Assembly (NCBI GenBank): GCA_016721765.1
Contig: JADKHO010000001.1
Coordinates: forward strand, 434,001-498,000
Reading direction: 5' to 3'
From: Bacteroidota bacterium
GTDB taxonomy: Bacteria > Bacteroidota > Bacteroidia > UBA4408
Length of the DNA stretch: 64,000 nucleotides
Of the stretch, positions 54,231-63,684 are shown one piece after another. Below the pieces are notes generated by a model. The model was not told where the DNA came from, did not search any database, and saw nothing but the letters and a program-made list of their open reading frames with translations. The position numbers were made by a program, and so were the translations under genes. Each line of letters begins with the position of its first letter. The stretch's first letter is position 1.

Positions 54231-55247
54231 TTAAATAACCGACTTAAATTGATTCAGAAAACGCACATCATTTTCAAAAAACAAACGCAAATCATTAATT
54301 TTATACTTCAACATGGTGATGCGTTCGATGCCCATACCGAAAGCGAAACCAGTATATTTTTTACTGTCGATGTTGCAATTTTCAAGCACATTCGGATCCA
54401 CCATTCCGCAGCCTAGTATCTCCACCCAGCCGGCTCCTTTGCAAATGTTACAACCTTTGCCTTCGCAGAATGGGCAGGAGATATCCATTTCGGCACTCGG
54501 TTCTGTGAAAGGAAAATAAGAGGGGCGCAAACGGATTTTAGTTTTATCACCAAACATTTCTTTGGCAAAATAAAGGAGCGTTTGTTTTAGATCTGCAAAA
54601 GATACATTTTCATCAATATACAATCCCTCCACTTGATGAAACTGGCAATGTGCACGCGCAGAAATTGCTTCATTTCGGTATACTCTTCCCGGCGAGATGG
54701 TTCGAATGGGCGGTTTTGAATTTTCCATAACCCTCACTTGCACGGATGAAGTATGCGTGCGTAATGCAATTTGCTGATCGATAAAAAAAGTATCCTGCAT
54801 GTCTCTTGCCGGGTGTTCCTCAGGAAAATTTAACGCGGAGAAATTATGCCAATCGTCTTCAATTTCAGGGCCTTCACTTACCACAAATCCGATTCGGGAA
54901 AACACTGAAATTATTTCATTCCGCACTAAGCTTAATGGATGCCTAGAGCCCAACAAAGGTGCATCAGCCGGGCGAGTAGCATCTACTTGATTTGCGGGCT
55001 CAACTACTTTCGCCTCAAGAATATCTTTGAATTCAGCAATTTTTTCTTGAGCTTTATTTTTAAGTTGATTGAGCACTTGCCCCATTTCGCGTTTCACTTC
55101 AGGGCTCACCATTTTAAACTCCTCAAAAAGCTCGGTTATAGCGCCCTTTTTTCCTAACATGCTCACTCTAAATCCTTCTAGATTTTCCTCACTTTGAGCA
55201 ATAAATTTTTCAACTTCAATCGATAAAGCAGCTATCCTTTCTTTCAT
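54231..55247 (-). CDS. pheS: phenylalanine--tRNA ligase alpha subunit
   Basis: 338 residues. N-terminal coiled coil (about 1-85) that binds tRNA, then class II catalytic motifs: HPLSLVRNEIISVFSRIGF, MQDTFFIDQQIALRTHTSSV (motif 2 region), FHQVEGLYIDENVSF and motif 3 GFAFGMGIERITMLKYKIND. A CPFCEGKGCNIC insert carries four Cys, a plausible zinc site. It charges tRNA-Phe with PheT, which is not encoded next to it. Confidence 0.97.
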   Translation of the reverse strand: MKERIAALSIEVEKFIAQSEENLEGFRVSMLGKKGAITELFEEFKMVSPEVKREMGQVLNQLKNKAQEKIAEFKDILEAKVVEPANQVDATRPADAPLLGSRHPLSLVRNEIISVFSRIGFVVSEGPEIEDDWHNFSALNFPEEHPARDMQDTFFIDQQIALRTHTSSVQVRVMENSKPPIRTISPGRVYRNEAISARAHCQFHQVEGLYIDENVSFADLKQTLLYFAKEMFGDKTKIRLRPSYFPFTEPSAEMDISCPFCEGKGCNICKGAGWVEILGCGMVDPNVLENCNIDSKKYTGFAFGMGIERITMLKYKINDLRLFFENDVRFLNQFKSVI

Positions 55248-55269
55248 TAGTATTGTGGCATTAGGTGGT

Positions 55270-55277
55270 CAAAAGTA
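55270..55277 (-). promoter_or_regulatory. -7 promoter element TACTTTTG
   Basis: Minus-strand TACTTTTG, 22 nt before the pheS start. Confidence 0.5.
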
Positions 55278-55398
55278 AAAAATTATTGTGCAATTGGGCT
55301 AAAGCAAAATTTTGTGAACGGAGAAAAATAAGCGGAACATTTGATTTGGCTCAATTGTTAAAAAATCATTAACAACAATAACAGCTGTTAAACCGCGT

Positions 55399-55430
55399 TT
55401 TGTGATTTGAGAAAATAATTACTAAACTTG
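55399..55430 (+). promoter_or_regulatory. TonB operon promoter: TTTG-N20-TAAACTTG
   Basis: TTTG at 55399-55402 and TAAACTTG at 55423-55430. This predicts a leader of about 55 nt before exbB. Confidence 0.6.
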
Positions 55431-55491
55431 CGCCTCACTTATAAAAATCGAAATTTTAAAACCAATTTAATAACCAATAAACAAGACAAAA

Positions 55492-56298
55492 ATGAGCAGT
55501 ACAAAATCAACACAAGAGAGTAGTTTCAAAGCGCTATTCGCAGCTATAGTTATACCTACGGCTTTAGTGGTATCATGGATTATATACAAATTTATTTTGG
55601 GAGCCCCCGGAAATTTTGATGCAGAAGGTCATCCAGTAACAGGCAATTACCTTGGTGTAATCTATATGGGAGGTCCAATTGTACCAATTTTGATTACTGT
55701 TAACTTATTAGTTCTTACCTTTTCAATTGAGCGTTTTATTACTATCTCAAAAGCAAAAGGCAGCGCACGAGTGGAGCCTTTTATCCGCAATGTAAAAAAC
55801 TTGATGGGCACTGATAAAATTGATGCTGCAATGGCAGAGTGTGATAAACAAAAAGGTTCAATTGCTGCGGTAATTAAAGCTGGTTTAGGTAAATACAAGT
55901 ATGTGGAGAATGACAACACAATGGATAAAGAAGGTAAAATCGCAGCCATTCAAAAAGAATTGGAAGAAGCTACTTCATTAGAATTGCCGATGCTTTCGAA
56001 GAATTTGGTTATTATTTCAACTTGTGCATCTATTGCCACTTTAATTGGTCTTATTGGAACAGTATTGGGTATGATTCGTGCTTTTGCCGCGCTTGCTCAG
56101 GCCGGTGCACCGGATGCAACAGCACTTGCAACAGGTATTTCCGAAGCACTTATTAATACGGCTTTAGGTATTATTGGTTCTACAATAGCGATTATTATGT
56201 ATAACTATTTCACCAACAAAATTGACACCTTAACTTATGGTATTGATGAGGCAGGATTCAGCATTGTGCAAACATTTAATGAAAAACACAAAGCATAA
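55492..56298 (+). CDS. exbB: MotA/TolQ/ExbB proton channel protein
   Basis: 268 residues with about four membrane helices, including an extra N-terminal one. The conserved channel region is LVIISTCASIATLIGLIGTV followed by GMIRAFAALAQAGAPDATAL and ISEALINTALGIIGS. ExbB forms the pentameric proton channel that energises TonB. First gene of exbB-exbD-exbD-tonB. Confidence 0.95.
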   Translation: MSSTKSTQESSFKALFAAIVIPTALVVSWIIYKFILGAPGNFDAEGHPVTGNYLGVIYMGGPIVPILITVNLLVLTFSIERFITISKAKGSARVEPFIRNVKNLMGTDKIDAAMAECDKQKGSIAAVIKAGLGKYKYVENDNTMDKEGKIAAIQKELEEATSLELPMLSKNLVIISTCASIATLIGLIGTVLGMIRAFAALAQAGAPDATALATGISEALINTALGIIGSTIAIIMYNYFTNKIDTLTYGIDEAGFSIVQTFNEKHKA

Positions 56299-56346
56299 TT
56301 TTTTTTGAAATTATTGAATTCGTAAACCTCTTTAAATAAATAAGAA

Positions 56347-56991
56347 ATGCCTAAAATTAAAGTTCCCCGCAGCAGTCCTTCGCTGGATATGACGCCGATG
56401 GTGGATTTGGCTTTCCTCCTCGTAACCTTCTTTATGTTGACCACGCAGTTTCGTGCAACTGAGCCTGCAGTAGTGGATACTCCTTCTTCCATTTCGGAAA
56501 AAATATTACCAGAAAATGTAATGTTGATTTCGGTGGATCATGATGGCAAAATTTTTTATGCTATTAGTGGACAGGAGACCAAAATAAAGACCTTATTGGA
56601 TATGGGTAAGCAATATAAAATAGATTTTACACCGGAAGAACAAAAACGCTTTTCCCTCATGACAAGTTTTGGAGTTCCTATTAAGCAATTGAAACAATAT
56701 ATTGCTTTATCTGAAACAGAAAAAGGTAAATTCAAATCAATGGGAATACCTGCAGACACAACAGCTAGTAATGAGTTGAGCGATTGGATTCAAGCAGGAT
56801 GGAGAAATGGTGCATTGGCAGAACGTGCCTTAAAAGATGCCGGTCAAAAACATGAACCTTTGCGATTTGCCATTAAAGCTGACGCAAAATCTAACTACAT
56901 CACAGTAAAACAAGTATTCGATATTTTCAAGAAAAAGGAAATTTATCGGTTTAATTTGATTACTGATTTGGAGTCGAAAGACAAAGAGTAA
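56347..56991 (+). CDS. exbD: ExbD/TolR biopolymer transport protein, copy 1
   Basis: 214 residues: one N-terminal membrane helix with the protonated aspartate (Asp20 in LDMTPMVDLAFLLVTFFML) and a periplasmic domain of about 170 residues, longer than E. coli ExbD. It works inside the ExbB pentamer. Confidence 0.92.
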   Translation: MPKIKVPRSSPSLDMTPMVDLAFLLVTFFMLTTQFRATEPAVVDTPSSISEKILPENVMLISVDHDGKIFYAISGQETKIKTLLDMGKQYKIDFTPEEQKRFSLMTSFGVPIKQLKQYIALSETEKGKFKSMGIPADTTASNELSDWIQAGWRNGALAERALKDAGQKHEPLRFAIKADAKSNYITVKQVFDIFKKKEIYRFNLITDLESKDKE

Positions 56992-57091
56992 AAAAAAATT
57001 TTTCCACTTATGGAATTTTCGCAAAGCGTGCATCCCTAAAAATGGAACACAAGAAATACATTTAACTAATTAGTTTAAACAACGAAATTAA

Positions 57092-57730
57092 ATGGCAGAA
57101 TTAAATTCAGACGGTGGTGGCAGTCATGGTAAACATGAGAAAAAACGCGCCAAAAAATCGTCCACTAAAATAGACATGACGCCCATGGTGGATTTGGCGT
57201 TTTTGTTGCTTACTTTTTTTATGCTCACCACCACCTTCAGCAAACCCAAAACAATGGAGCTGAATATGCCGGCCGATCCAATAGAAAAGCAAAAGCAACC
57301 AAAGGTAAAAAATGCAATTACCTTTTTACTCACTGAGAACAATAAGGTGTATTGGTATTACGGTGAATTTTATGCGGCTACTAATCCGGATGGGAAACCT
57401 GCAACCACTTTGAATAAAACCAATTTCAGTAAGGATGGCATACACAAAATTTTATTGGAAGATTACAATAAAGATGTAGCTACCCGTATTATGGAATTGG
57501 AGAAAAAAAGAGATACACGTCAAATAGCAGACAGTACTTTTAAGCGTATGGCGGTAGAAATTAAAGGTGAGAAAAAATCCTTGATGGCACTCGTAAAAAC
57601 CGACGATAAAGCAACTTATGGCAATGTGATTGACATGCTGGATGAATTAAATATTTGCTATGTAGGAAAGTATGCATTAGTTGATATTAGTGCCCCTGAA
57701 CTTGAACTGGTTAAACAACAACCCAATTAA
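57092..57730 (+). CDS. exbD: ExbD/TolR biopolymer transport protein, copy 2
   Basis: 212 residues with a longer Lys-rich cytosolic start (HGKHEKKRAKKSSTK) and the same helix motif (Asp34 in IDMTPMVDLAFLLLTFFML). The periplasmic part differs from copy 1, so the two may form a heterodimer in the channel. It is 11 bp from tonB. Confidence 0.92.
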   Translation: MAELNSDGGGSHGKHEKKRAKKSSTKIDMTPMVDLAFLLLTFFMLTTTFSKPKTMELNMPADPIEKQKQPKVKNAITFLLTENNKVYWYYGEFYAATNPDGKPATTLNKTNFSKDGIHKILLEDYNKDVATRIMELEKKRDTRQIADSTFKRMAVEIKGEKKSLMALVKTDDKATYGNVIDMLDELNICYVGKYALVDISAPELELVKQQPN

Positions 57731-57741
57731 TATTTTGTAAC

Positions 57742-58569
57742 ATGGCAGAGAAAAACGGAATGTTTGTACAAGATTGGAGTAACGTTGTTTTTGAAGGACG
57801 TAACGAACTTGTATTTGAAAATAAGAACAAAGAATATGGAGCTTATCAAATTAGAAAGGGATATAACCGCACGGTTACCTCTGCATTACTGATTGGCATA
57901 AGTGCATTTGTGTTTTTTGCATTGCTTCCAAAGATTATTGATTTATTAACTCCATCGGAAGATGATGCGCTAAAAAACAATACAGAAGTGGCAATCGATT
58001 TAACTGCACCGCCACCCATTGATGAAACAGAGCCACCACCGCCACCACCGCCACCACCGCCGGTTATGGAAACGGTAAAATTTGTGCCTCCGGTTGTAAC
58101 CGATGAAGAGGTTCCCGATGAAGAAATTCCACCTCCACAAGAAAAACTTTCGGAAACACAGGTTAGTACCGAAACTCAGGAAGGTAATGGCGGAGATATT
58201 ATTATCCCCGACGGAACCGGTAATGAGGTTGTTGGAACACAGCCGGAAGAAGTATTTACAATAGTGGAACAAATGCCAAGTTTCCCGGGTGGTGAAGAAG
58301 AGTTGTTCAAGTATTTGAGCAAAAACATTAACTATCCTGCCATGGAAAAAGACAATGGCATTTCGGGAACAGCCTATGTTACATTTGTAGTAGATAAGGA
58401 TGGTAAAATAAAGGATGCTAAAATTGCACGTGGGGTAAAAGGTGGGTCTGGATGTGACAGAGAAGCATTACGTGTAGTATCGAACATGCCGGATTGGAAA
58501 GCAGGTAAGCAAAATGGTCGACAAGTGTCTGTTCAGTTTAATTTACCTATTAAGTTTGTGTTAAAATAA
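57742..58569 (+). CDS. tonB: energy transducer TonB
   Basis: 275 residues: a cytosolic start typical of Bacteroidota TonB (FEGRNELVFENKNKEYGAYQ), one membrane helix (about 46-66), a periplasmic linker with a ten-proline run after ETE, and the C-terminal TonB domain (SFPGGEEELFKYLSKNINYP; GISGTAYVTFVVDKDGKIKD; ending VQFNLPIKFVLK). It transmits energy from ExbBD to outer-membrane SusC/TonB-dependent receptors. Confidence 0.96.
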   Translation: MAEKNGMFVQDWSNVVFEGRNELVFENKNKEYGAYQIRKGYNRTVTSALLIGISAFVFFALLPKIIDLLTPSEDDALKNNTEVAIDLTAPPPIDETEPPPPPPPPPPVMETVKFVPPVVTDEEVPDEEIPPPQEKLSETQVSTETQEGNGGDIIIPDGTGNEVVGTQPEEVFTIVEQMPSFPGGEEELFKYLSKNINYPAMEKDNGISGTAYVTFVVDKDGKIKDAKIARGVKGGSGCDREALRVVSNMPDWKAGKQNGRQVSVQFNLPIKFVLK

Positions 58570-58592
58570 AAGTTTAAATAAAGTACAATCGT

Positions 58593-58623
58593 AAATAGCG
58601 TTGGGTTTTACTCAACGCTATTT
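58593..58623 (+). terminator. intercistronic hairpin after tonB
   Basis: Thirteen-pair stem AAATAGCGTTGGG / CTCAACGCTATTT (one G-T pair) with a 5-nt loop, 23 bp after the tonB stop and 16 nt before the next start. Only a short pyrimidine run follows, so it may end part of the transcripts or stabilise the upstream mRNA. Confidence 0.55.
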
Positions 58624-58639
58624 CTTTAACTATAATCGT

Positions 58640-58894
58640 ATGATAAGTGAGAATCCAGGATTAAGAAAAACATTATTCTACTTTAGCTTGCTAATGGTGT
58701 TGGTTTATATTGCATTGGGCATAGCAGTGGCTTTTAGTAATTTTATGATTGAAATGGTTCCCAACAATCGAATTATAATTGGTGGTATTTTAATTATTTA
58801 TGGAGTGTTTCGATTATATATCTTAAATCGTCAGCGTAAGAGTTATATTTTTTTCCAGGAACAAAAAGCGGCTAAAACTGAGGAAAATAAATGA
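58640..58894 (+). CDS. small two-helix membrane protein
   Basis: 84 residues with two membrane helices (TLFYFSLLMVLVYIALGIAV and RIIIGGILIIYGVFRLYIL) and a charged C-terminal tail. I do not recognise the family. The ATG at 58640 follows the hairpin; the in-frame TTG at 58601 lies inside it. Its end overlaps the start of the next gene by 4 bp (ATGA), so the two are translationally coupled. Confidence 0.75.
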   Translation: MISENPGLRKTLFYFSLLMVLVYIALGIAVAFSNFMIEMVPNNRIIIGGILIIYGVFRLYILNRQRKSYIFFQEQKAAKTEENK

Positions 58895-59820
58895 AAAAAG
58901 TATTTTACAGCACGCTCCTGATTTTATTCATTTCACTTTTAGGGTGCGATAGTGGAGGGCCAAAACAATTTACAGATACCACCACTTCCGGTAAAGTTAG
59001 TATTGTGGTGGATGAAAGTTATTCACTTTTATTTGATTCACAAATTTATACCTTTCAAAAACTGTATAAGCGGGGTAGCATACACGCAAGCTATCTTCCT
59101 GAGCAAGAGGCACTGAGCGCACTTATGAAAGATTGCTGCAAAGTTATTGTCATAAATCGTGATTTGAGTAGTGATGAGCGATTACAATTTAAAAAGAATA
59201 ACCTTTATCCCATTTCTACAAAAATTGCCGAAGATGCTGTTGCCTTGATTGTAAATAATGAAAATATAAATCTACAATTAAGTTTAGCCCAATTAAAATC
59301 TATATTGTTGGGAAAAGACAGTTTATGGAAGCAAGTAAATCCGGAATCGCAGGAAGGCAGGATAAATGTTGTATTCGACAACAACAATTCAGCAAATGAG
59401 CGTTATTTAAGGGAGGTATTACTGGATAATCAGCCCTACCAAAAAAATTGTTTTGCAGTAAAGTCGAATCCTGAAGTGATTAATTATGTGAATACACATA
59501 AGAATGCTTTAGGCGTTATTAGTGTGAACTGGATTAGTGATCAAGACGACACACTAAGCCAACGCTTTTTAACGAAAGTAAAAGTAGTAGGGATTTCAAA
59601 ATCGGAGGGACTTGATTTTTATAAGCCTTATCAGGCCTACATAAAAACAAAAGAATATCCGCTCTGCAGAGATGTGTATATGATAAACCGACAAACCCGC
59701 GCAGGACTTGGCACGGGCTTTGTTTCTTTTGTTGCGGGTGAAAAAGGACAACGTATGATATTGAAGTCAGGACTTGTACCGGCAACTATCCCCAGCAGAA
59801 TCGTAGAGATAAAAAACTAA
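58891..59820 (+). CDS. PstS-like periplasmic substrate-binding lipoprotein
   Basis: 309 residues. Lipobox LISLLGC (Cys about 19), then a type II periplasmic-binding-protein fold of the PstS-like family: GKVSIVVDESYSLLFDSQI, AEDAVALIVNNENINLQLSL, QGRINVVFDNNNSANERYLR, GEKGQRMILKSGLVPATIP. No pstCAB genes accompany it. In many Bacteroidota such a protein sits in the TonB operon, so it more likely serves the envelope or TonB complex than phosphate import; the role is inferred. Confidence 0.85.
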   Translation: MKKVFYSTLLILFISLLGCDSGGPKQFTDTTTSGKVSIVVDESYSLLFDSQIYTFQKLYKRGSIHASYLPEQEALSALMKDCCKVIVINRDLSSDERLQFKKNNLYPISTKIAEDAVALIVNNENINLQLSLAQLKSILLGKDSLWKQVNPESQEGRINVVFDNNNSANERYLREVLLDNQPYQKNCFAVKSNPEVINYVNTHKNALGVISVNWISDQDDTLSQRFLTKVKVVGISKSEGLDFYKPYQAYIKTKEYPLCRDVYMINRQTRAGLGTGFVSFVAGEKGQRMILKSGLVPATIPSRIVEIKN

Positions 59821-59835
59821 AACAATCCACAAAAA

Positions 59836-61410
59836 ATGAAGAAAGTAATTTTAGCCCTTGCTCTTTTAGTCGCACAAGTAACTATTGGACAAACGTTGAA
59901 AGATGCGCTTAAGTTGACCGACAATGAACAATTTTATGCTGCCACAAGGATGTATAAAAATCTTGTGCAACAGCAACCCACCTTAGGTGAAAATTATTTT
60001 TACATGGGAGAAAATTATTTTAAATCGGAGAAATTGGATTCCGCACAACTGGCTTACAAAAAAGGAGCTGAAGTGAATCCTGCCAATCCTATAAATTTTG
60101 TTGGACTCGGAAAAGTATTGTGGTATAGTGGTAAATACGATGAGGCAAAGGCAACCTTTACAAATGCCCTCACCTTAAGTGCTAATAAGAATGCTTTGGT
60201 GCAAATGAAAATTGCAGAATGCTATACGCAAGCCGAAAAGAAAGATTTAATGGCTGCATTTTCCCTTTTGACAAGTGCTGCGAAACTTGAACCTAAAAAT
60301 GCAGAAGTATACATTCTTACCGGAGATGCGTATTTAGAAAATAATAATGATGGTAGCAATGCCATAAAAAACTACGAAAAAGCAGCTGAAATTGACAAAT
60401 CTTCTTTAAAAGCCATTTTACGAATTGGGCAATTATATGGACGCGCTCGTAATTATAACTTGGCTTTAGAATATTATAAAAAGGCTGCTCTTATTGATTC
60501 ATCCTTTGCTCCGGCATATCGTGAGCAGGGAGAACTTTATTATATGGCCAAGCAGTACAATGTTGCCAAGGCTAAATACAAGCGCTTTTTAGAGCTTTCG
60601 AGCAACAATTTGGATGCAAGAACACGTTATGCTTCCTTTTTGTATTTGAGTAAAGAATATGCCAACTCTATTGCTGAAATAAATGAAATCCAAAAACTGG
60701 ATACGAGTAATAATATTTTGAATCGATTGCTTGCTTTTTCTTATTTCGAAACCGGTGATTTTGCGAATGGTCTTTCCAAAAGCAATGCTTTTTTTAAGCG
60801 AGCAGATGTGGAAAAAACAAAAATTTTAGCACAAGATTATGAGTACAATGGAAAGTTGCTGATTAAAACAAATAATGATTCTTTGGGAATTGAGCGATTA
60901 AACAAGGCTTTGGATTTGGATACTTCTAAAACCGATTTATACAGTGAAATTGCATCTTCTTATATGAAGCAAAAAAAATATGCACAAGCCATTAGCAATT
61001 ATCAAAAAAAGTTAACCATGGGTAAACCTAATGCGAATGACTATTTTGGGATGGGTCGTGCCTATTATTTTACGAAGGATTTTGTGAATGCGGATAGTTC
61101 ATTTTCACAAATCATTAAATCAAATCCAACTTTACCTTTAGGCTATTTGTGGAGAGCTAAATCCAATACACAGCTGGATGCCAGCAACGAGAAAGGCTTG
61201 GCAAAACCCCATTATGAAAAATTTGTAAGTCTTATTAAAACTGAAGAAATAGAAAAAAACAAAAAAGATTTAATTGAGGCGTATTCTTATTTAGGATTTC
61301 AAGGAATGAAGCAAAAAGATACGGTTGCTGCCAAACAAAATTGGCAAAAAGTATTGGAAATAGACCCGGGCAATGATAAAGCCAAGAAAGCTTTAGATAG
61401 CTTCAAATAA
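59836..61410 (+). CDS. TPR protein of the TonB operon
   Basis: 524 residues: signal peptide (ending TIGQT) and about ten TPRs, e.g. NFVGLGKVLWYSGKYDEAKA, ILRIGQLYGRARNYNLALEY, DYFGMGRAYYFTKDFVNADS. Periplasmic or outer-membrane associated. Last gene of the exbB-to-TPR unit, 15 bp after the PstS-like gene; a scaffold role is possible but unproved. Confidence 0.88.
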   Translation: MKKVILALALLVAQVTIGQTLKDALKLTDNEQFYAATRMYKNLVQQQPTLGENYFYMGENYFKSEKLDSAQLAYKKGAEVNPANPINFVGLGKVLWYSGKYDEAKATFTNALTLSANKNALVQMKIAECYTQAEKKDLMAAFSLLTSAAKLEPKNAEVYILTGDAYLENNNDGSNAIKNYEKAAEIDKSSLKAILRIGQLYGRARNYNLALEYYKKAALIDSSFAPAYREQGELYYMAKQYNVAKAKYKRFLELSSNNLDARTRYASFLYLSKEYANSIAEINEIQKLDTSNNILNRLLAFSYFETGDFANGLSKSNAFFKRADVEKTKILAQDYEYNGKLLIKTNNDSLGIERLNKALDLDTSKTDLYSEIASSYMKQKKYAQAISNYQKKLTMGKPNANDYFGMGRAYYFTKDFVNADSSFSQIIKSNPTLPLGYLWRAKSNTQLDASNEKGLAKPHYEKFVSLIKTEEIEKNKKDLIEAYSYLGFQGMKQKDTVAAKQNWQKVLEIDPGNDKAKKALDSFK

Positions 61411-61418
61411 ATAAGCTG

Positions 61419-61958
61419 TTAACCTATCGTATTTAAAGCCAATTGGATGTGAGCAAGGTGATGCTTTCCATGCCAAGCATATAGTGCGGCGAGTTGCTTT
61501 AAATTATATTCTATTTTGGAACCGGGGTGAAATAATTTCTTTTCCCAATCCTCATTACTTAATGATTTTAAAAGGATAGTCCAGCGTTGATGTATGGCAT
61601 CCAATAATTTGAGTGAAAGTTGAATAGGGCAGTTTTGTGTATCGGATAGCAGGGCCCATTTAGCTTCATCATACGGTTTTATAACCGGGATAGCTTCGGT
61701 TAGTGCTAATTTGAAACGAATTACCGAATTGGAGTGGCTATCGACCAAGTGATTTAAAATTTGTTTAACACTCCAACCGCTTTTACGATAGGTTAATTGC
61801 AATTGTTGTTCGGAACAATTTTGAACAAGAAGTTTCATTTGGGATGGAAGGGATTCAATGTCACTTAAAAATTGTGTCAGCTCCTTATTAGTTACCTTCT
61901 CGGGAAGCTTAAATCTGCCAATGGGGTAGCATAATTTTTCTTCTTCCAAGCCTTTCAT
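61419..61958 (-). CDS. DinB-superfamily protein, YfiT/BstA type
   Basis: 179 residues, four-helix bundle. Start of the YfiT family (YPIGRFKLPEKVTNKELTQF), metal ligands in QILNHLVDSHSNSVIRF and AWHGKHHLAHIQLAL (three His), and IKPYDEAKWALLSD. The family includes bacillithiol S-transferases; Bacteroidota make bacillithiol, so that activity is plausible. Third gene after yicC and gmk, 10 bp from gmk. Confidence 0.88.
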   Translation of the reverse strand: MKGLEEEKLCYPIGRFKLPEKVTNKELTQFLSDIESLPSQMKLLVQNCSEQQLQLTYRKSGWSVKQILNHLVDSHSNSVIRFKLALTEAIPVIKPYDEAKWALLSDTQNCPIQLSLKLLDAIHQRWTILLKSLSNEDWEKKLFHPGSKIEYNLKQLAALYAWHGKHHLAHIQLALNTIG

Positions 61959-61968
61959 TTATTAACTC

Positions 61969-62538
61969 TTATTGCTTATTTAAAAACTCTGTAACTAATT
62001 TTTCTGCTTGTTCGAAAGCATGTTCCATTTTATCGTTTAACACAATTTTGTCGAAATCGGGGGCCAGTTTTATTTCTTGTTCGGCTTTACTAATTCTTCG
62101 AGCAATACTTTCGGGTGTTTCGGTTTCGCGTAGCTTTAAGCGATTTTCGAGATGTTGAATGGAAGGTGCTTTTACAAAAACAGCTAGGGCTCTCTCACCA
62201 AATATTTTCTTAAGATTTAAACCGCCATGTACGTCCACATCAAAAATAACATGATGCCCTTTATTCCAAATGCGTTCAATTTCTGATTTAAGTGTTCCGT
62301 AATAGTGATCGGTATATACTTCTTCCCATTCGAGAAACTCGTCGTTAATTATTTTTTTTTTGAAATCCTTTACCGATAAAAAATAATAATCTTCGCCTTC
62401 CTTTTCATCTTTTCGCATGGTGCGACTACATGCCGAAATTGAAAATTCCAATACCGGAAATTTTTTGAGTAGATGTTGTACAATGGTAGTTTTACCTGCG
62501 CCGGAAGGGGCCGAAAATATAATGAGTTTACCTTGCAT
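61969..62538 (-). CDS. gmk: guanylate kinase
   Basis: 189 residues. P-loop LIIFSAPSGAGKTTIVQHL, GMP-binding SACSRTMRKDEKEGEDYYFL and FLEWEEVYTDHYYGTLKSEI, and VIFDVDVHGGLNLKK. It phosphorylates GMP to GDP. Follows yicC by 17 bp, the common yicC-gmk order. Confidence 0.97.
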   Translation of the reverse strand: MQGKLIIFSAPSGAGKTTIVQHLLKKFPVLEFSISACSRTMRKDEKEGEDYYFLSVKDFKKKIINDEFLEWEEVYTDHYYGTLKSEIERIWNKGHHVIFDVDVHGGLNLKKIFGERALAVFVKAPSIQHLENRLKLRETETPESIARRISKAEQEIKLAPDFDKIVLNDKMEHAFEQAEKLVTEFLNKQ

Positions 62539-62555
62539 TTCAGAGTTCGTAACGG

Positions 62556-63428
62556 TTATAAAACATTGAGGAGTTGTTCTTTAATTTTTTCCAATTCGTC
62601 CTTCATTTGAACAACTAATTTTTGCATGCTAGAATCATTTACCTTTGAGCCGATTGTATTGATTTCACGGCCAATTTCTTGCGTAATAAATCCTAATTTT
62701 CTTCCAACTGATTCTTCCTCTTTCATGGTTTTCAGAAAATATTCGCAATGGGTTTTCAGGCGCAATTTTTCTTCGGTAATATCCATTTTTTCGATGTAGT
62801 AAATCAACTCCTGCTCTAGTCGATTTTGGTCGATCCGTTCCTTTTGGATAAGTTCTTCTAAGTTTTTTTCAATGCGTTTTCTTAGTTCTACAGCTCGCTT
62901 GCTATCTTTCTTTTCGATTGCAGCCAAGTGATTTAATATATTCGCAAGCCGGCTCACAAATTCCTTCTCGAGTACTTTTCCTTCGGCAGTTCGAAAACTA
63001 ATGAAGGCTGCGATGGCTTTGTCTAAGCAGTCCTTAAGCAGATTTTCTTGTACCTCATCCGGTTCAATAATTTCAGGCTTTAACACTTCGGGCATTTTTA
63101 AAATATGAGAAAGCAGGTCGTGAGATGATTCATTTAACTCTATTGCGAGCTTTTTAAATTCATGGTAGTAACTTTTGGCAAGACTTGTATTAACTGAAAC
63201 AAGCTTTTCCGGGTCACTATTTTCGATGTAAACTAATACATCTGCTTTGCCACGTTCAATTAATTTTGCAGCGCTATTGCGCAACTCCAATTCTTTGCTT
63301 CTAAATGCTGAAGGGAGTTTTATGTTTAAGTCAAGTTGCTTACTGTTTAATGAACGCACCTCCGCCACAATTGTTTTCCCATTGGCATCTATTGTAGCTT
63401 TTCCAAAGCCGGTCATCGATTTAATCAT
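62556..63428 (-). CDS. yicC: YicC family endoribonuclease-like protein
   Basis: 290 residues. N-terminal IKSMTGFGKATIDANGKTIV, helical middle, and C-terminal family signature KTMKEEESVGRKLGFITQEI followed by REINTIGSKVNDS. YicC proteins cleave RNA in some bacteria. The start at 63428 gives the canonical MIKSMTGFG; the longer in-frame start overlaps the -7 box at 63446-63453. Confidence 0.95.
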   Translation of the reverse strand: MIKSMTGFGKATIDANGKTIVAEVRSLNSKQLDLNIKLPSAFRSKELELRNSAAKLIERGKADVLVYIENSDPEKLVSVNTSLAKSYYHEFKKLAIELNESSHDLLSHILKMPEVLKPEIIEPDEVQENLLKDCLDKAIAAFISFRTAEGKVLEKEFVSRLANILNHLAAIEKKDSKRAVELRKRIEKNLEELIQKERIDQNRLEQELIYYIEKMDITEEKLRLKTHCEYFLKTMKEEESVGRKLGFITQEIGREINTIGSKVNDSSMQKLVVQMKDELEKIKEQLLNVL

Positions 63429-63445
63429 ATTATTTTTTTGGACTT

Positions 63446-63453
63446 CAAAAGTA
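63446..63453 (-). promoter_or_regulatory. -7 promoter element TACTTTTG
   Basis: Minus-strand TACTTTTG, 17 nt before the yicC start; it drives the yicC-gmk-YfiT unit. Confidence 0.5.
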
Positions 63454-63684
63454 AGCATTAGAATGAAACTGTTGTATTAAACTTTATTTGAATTAATTGC
63501 TTTTTCAAATTGCAAAAGGCACGCAAATTTTATTAAATAGTAGACGATTTAATTCAACTAATTATCCCCTTTAAATGCATTAATCGAATACTTTTAAAAC
63601 GCTTACTGTTTATAAGTATATTTAACATACAAATTTACCACCTGATTTTTTAAATATTTTCGTCAGAGAAACAATTCATTCGAT

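Noticed and set aside
58891..59820. Phosphate ABC transporter operon
   Set aside because: The PstS-like protein has no permease or ATPase neighbours and sits inside the TonB operon.
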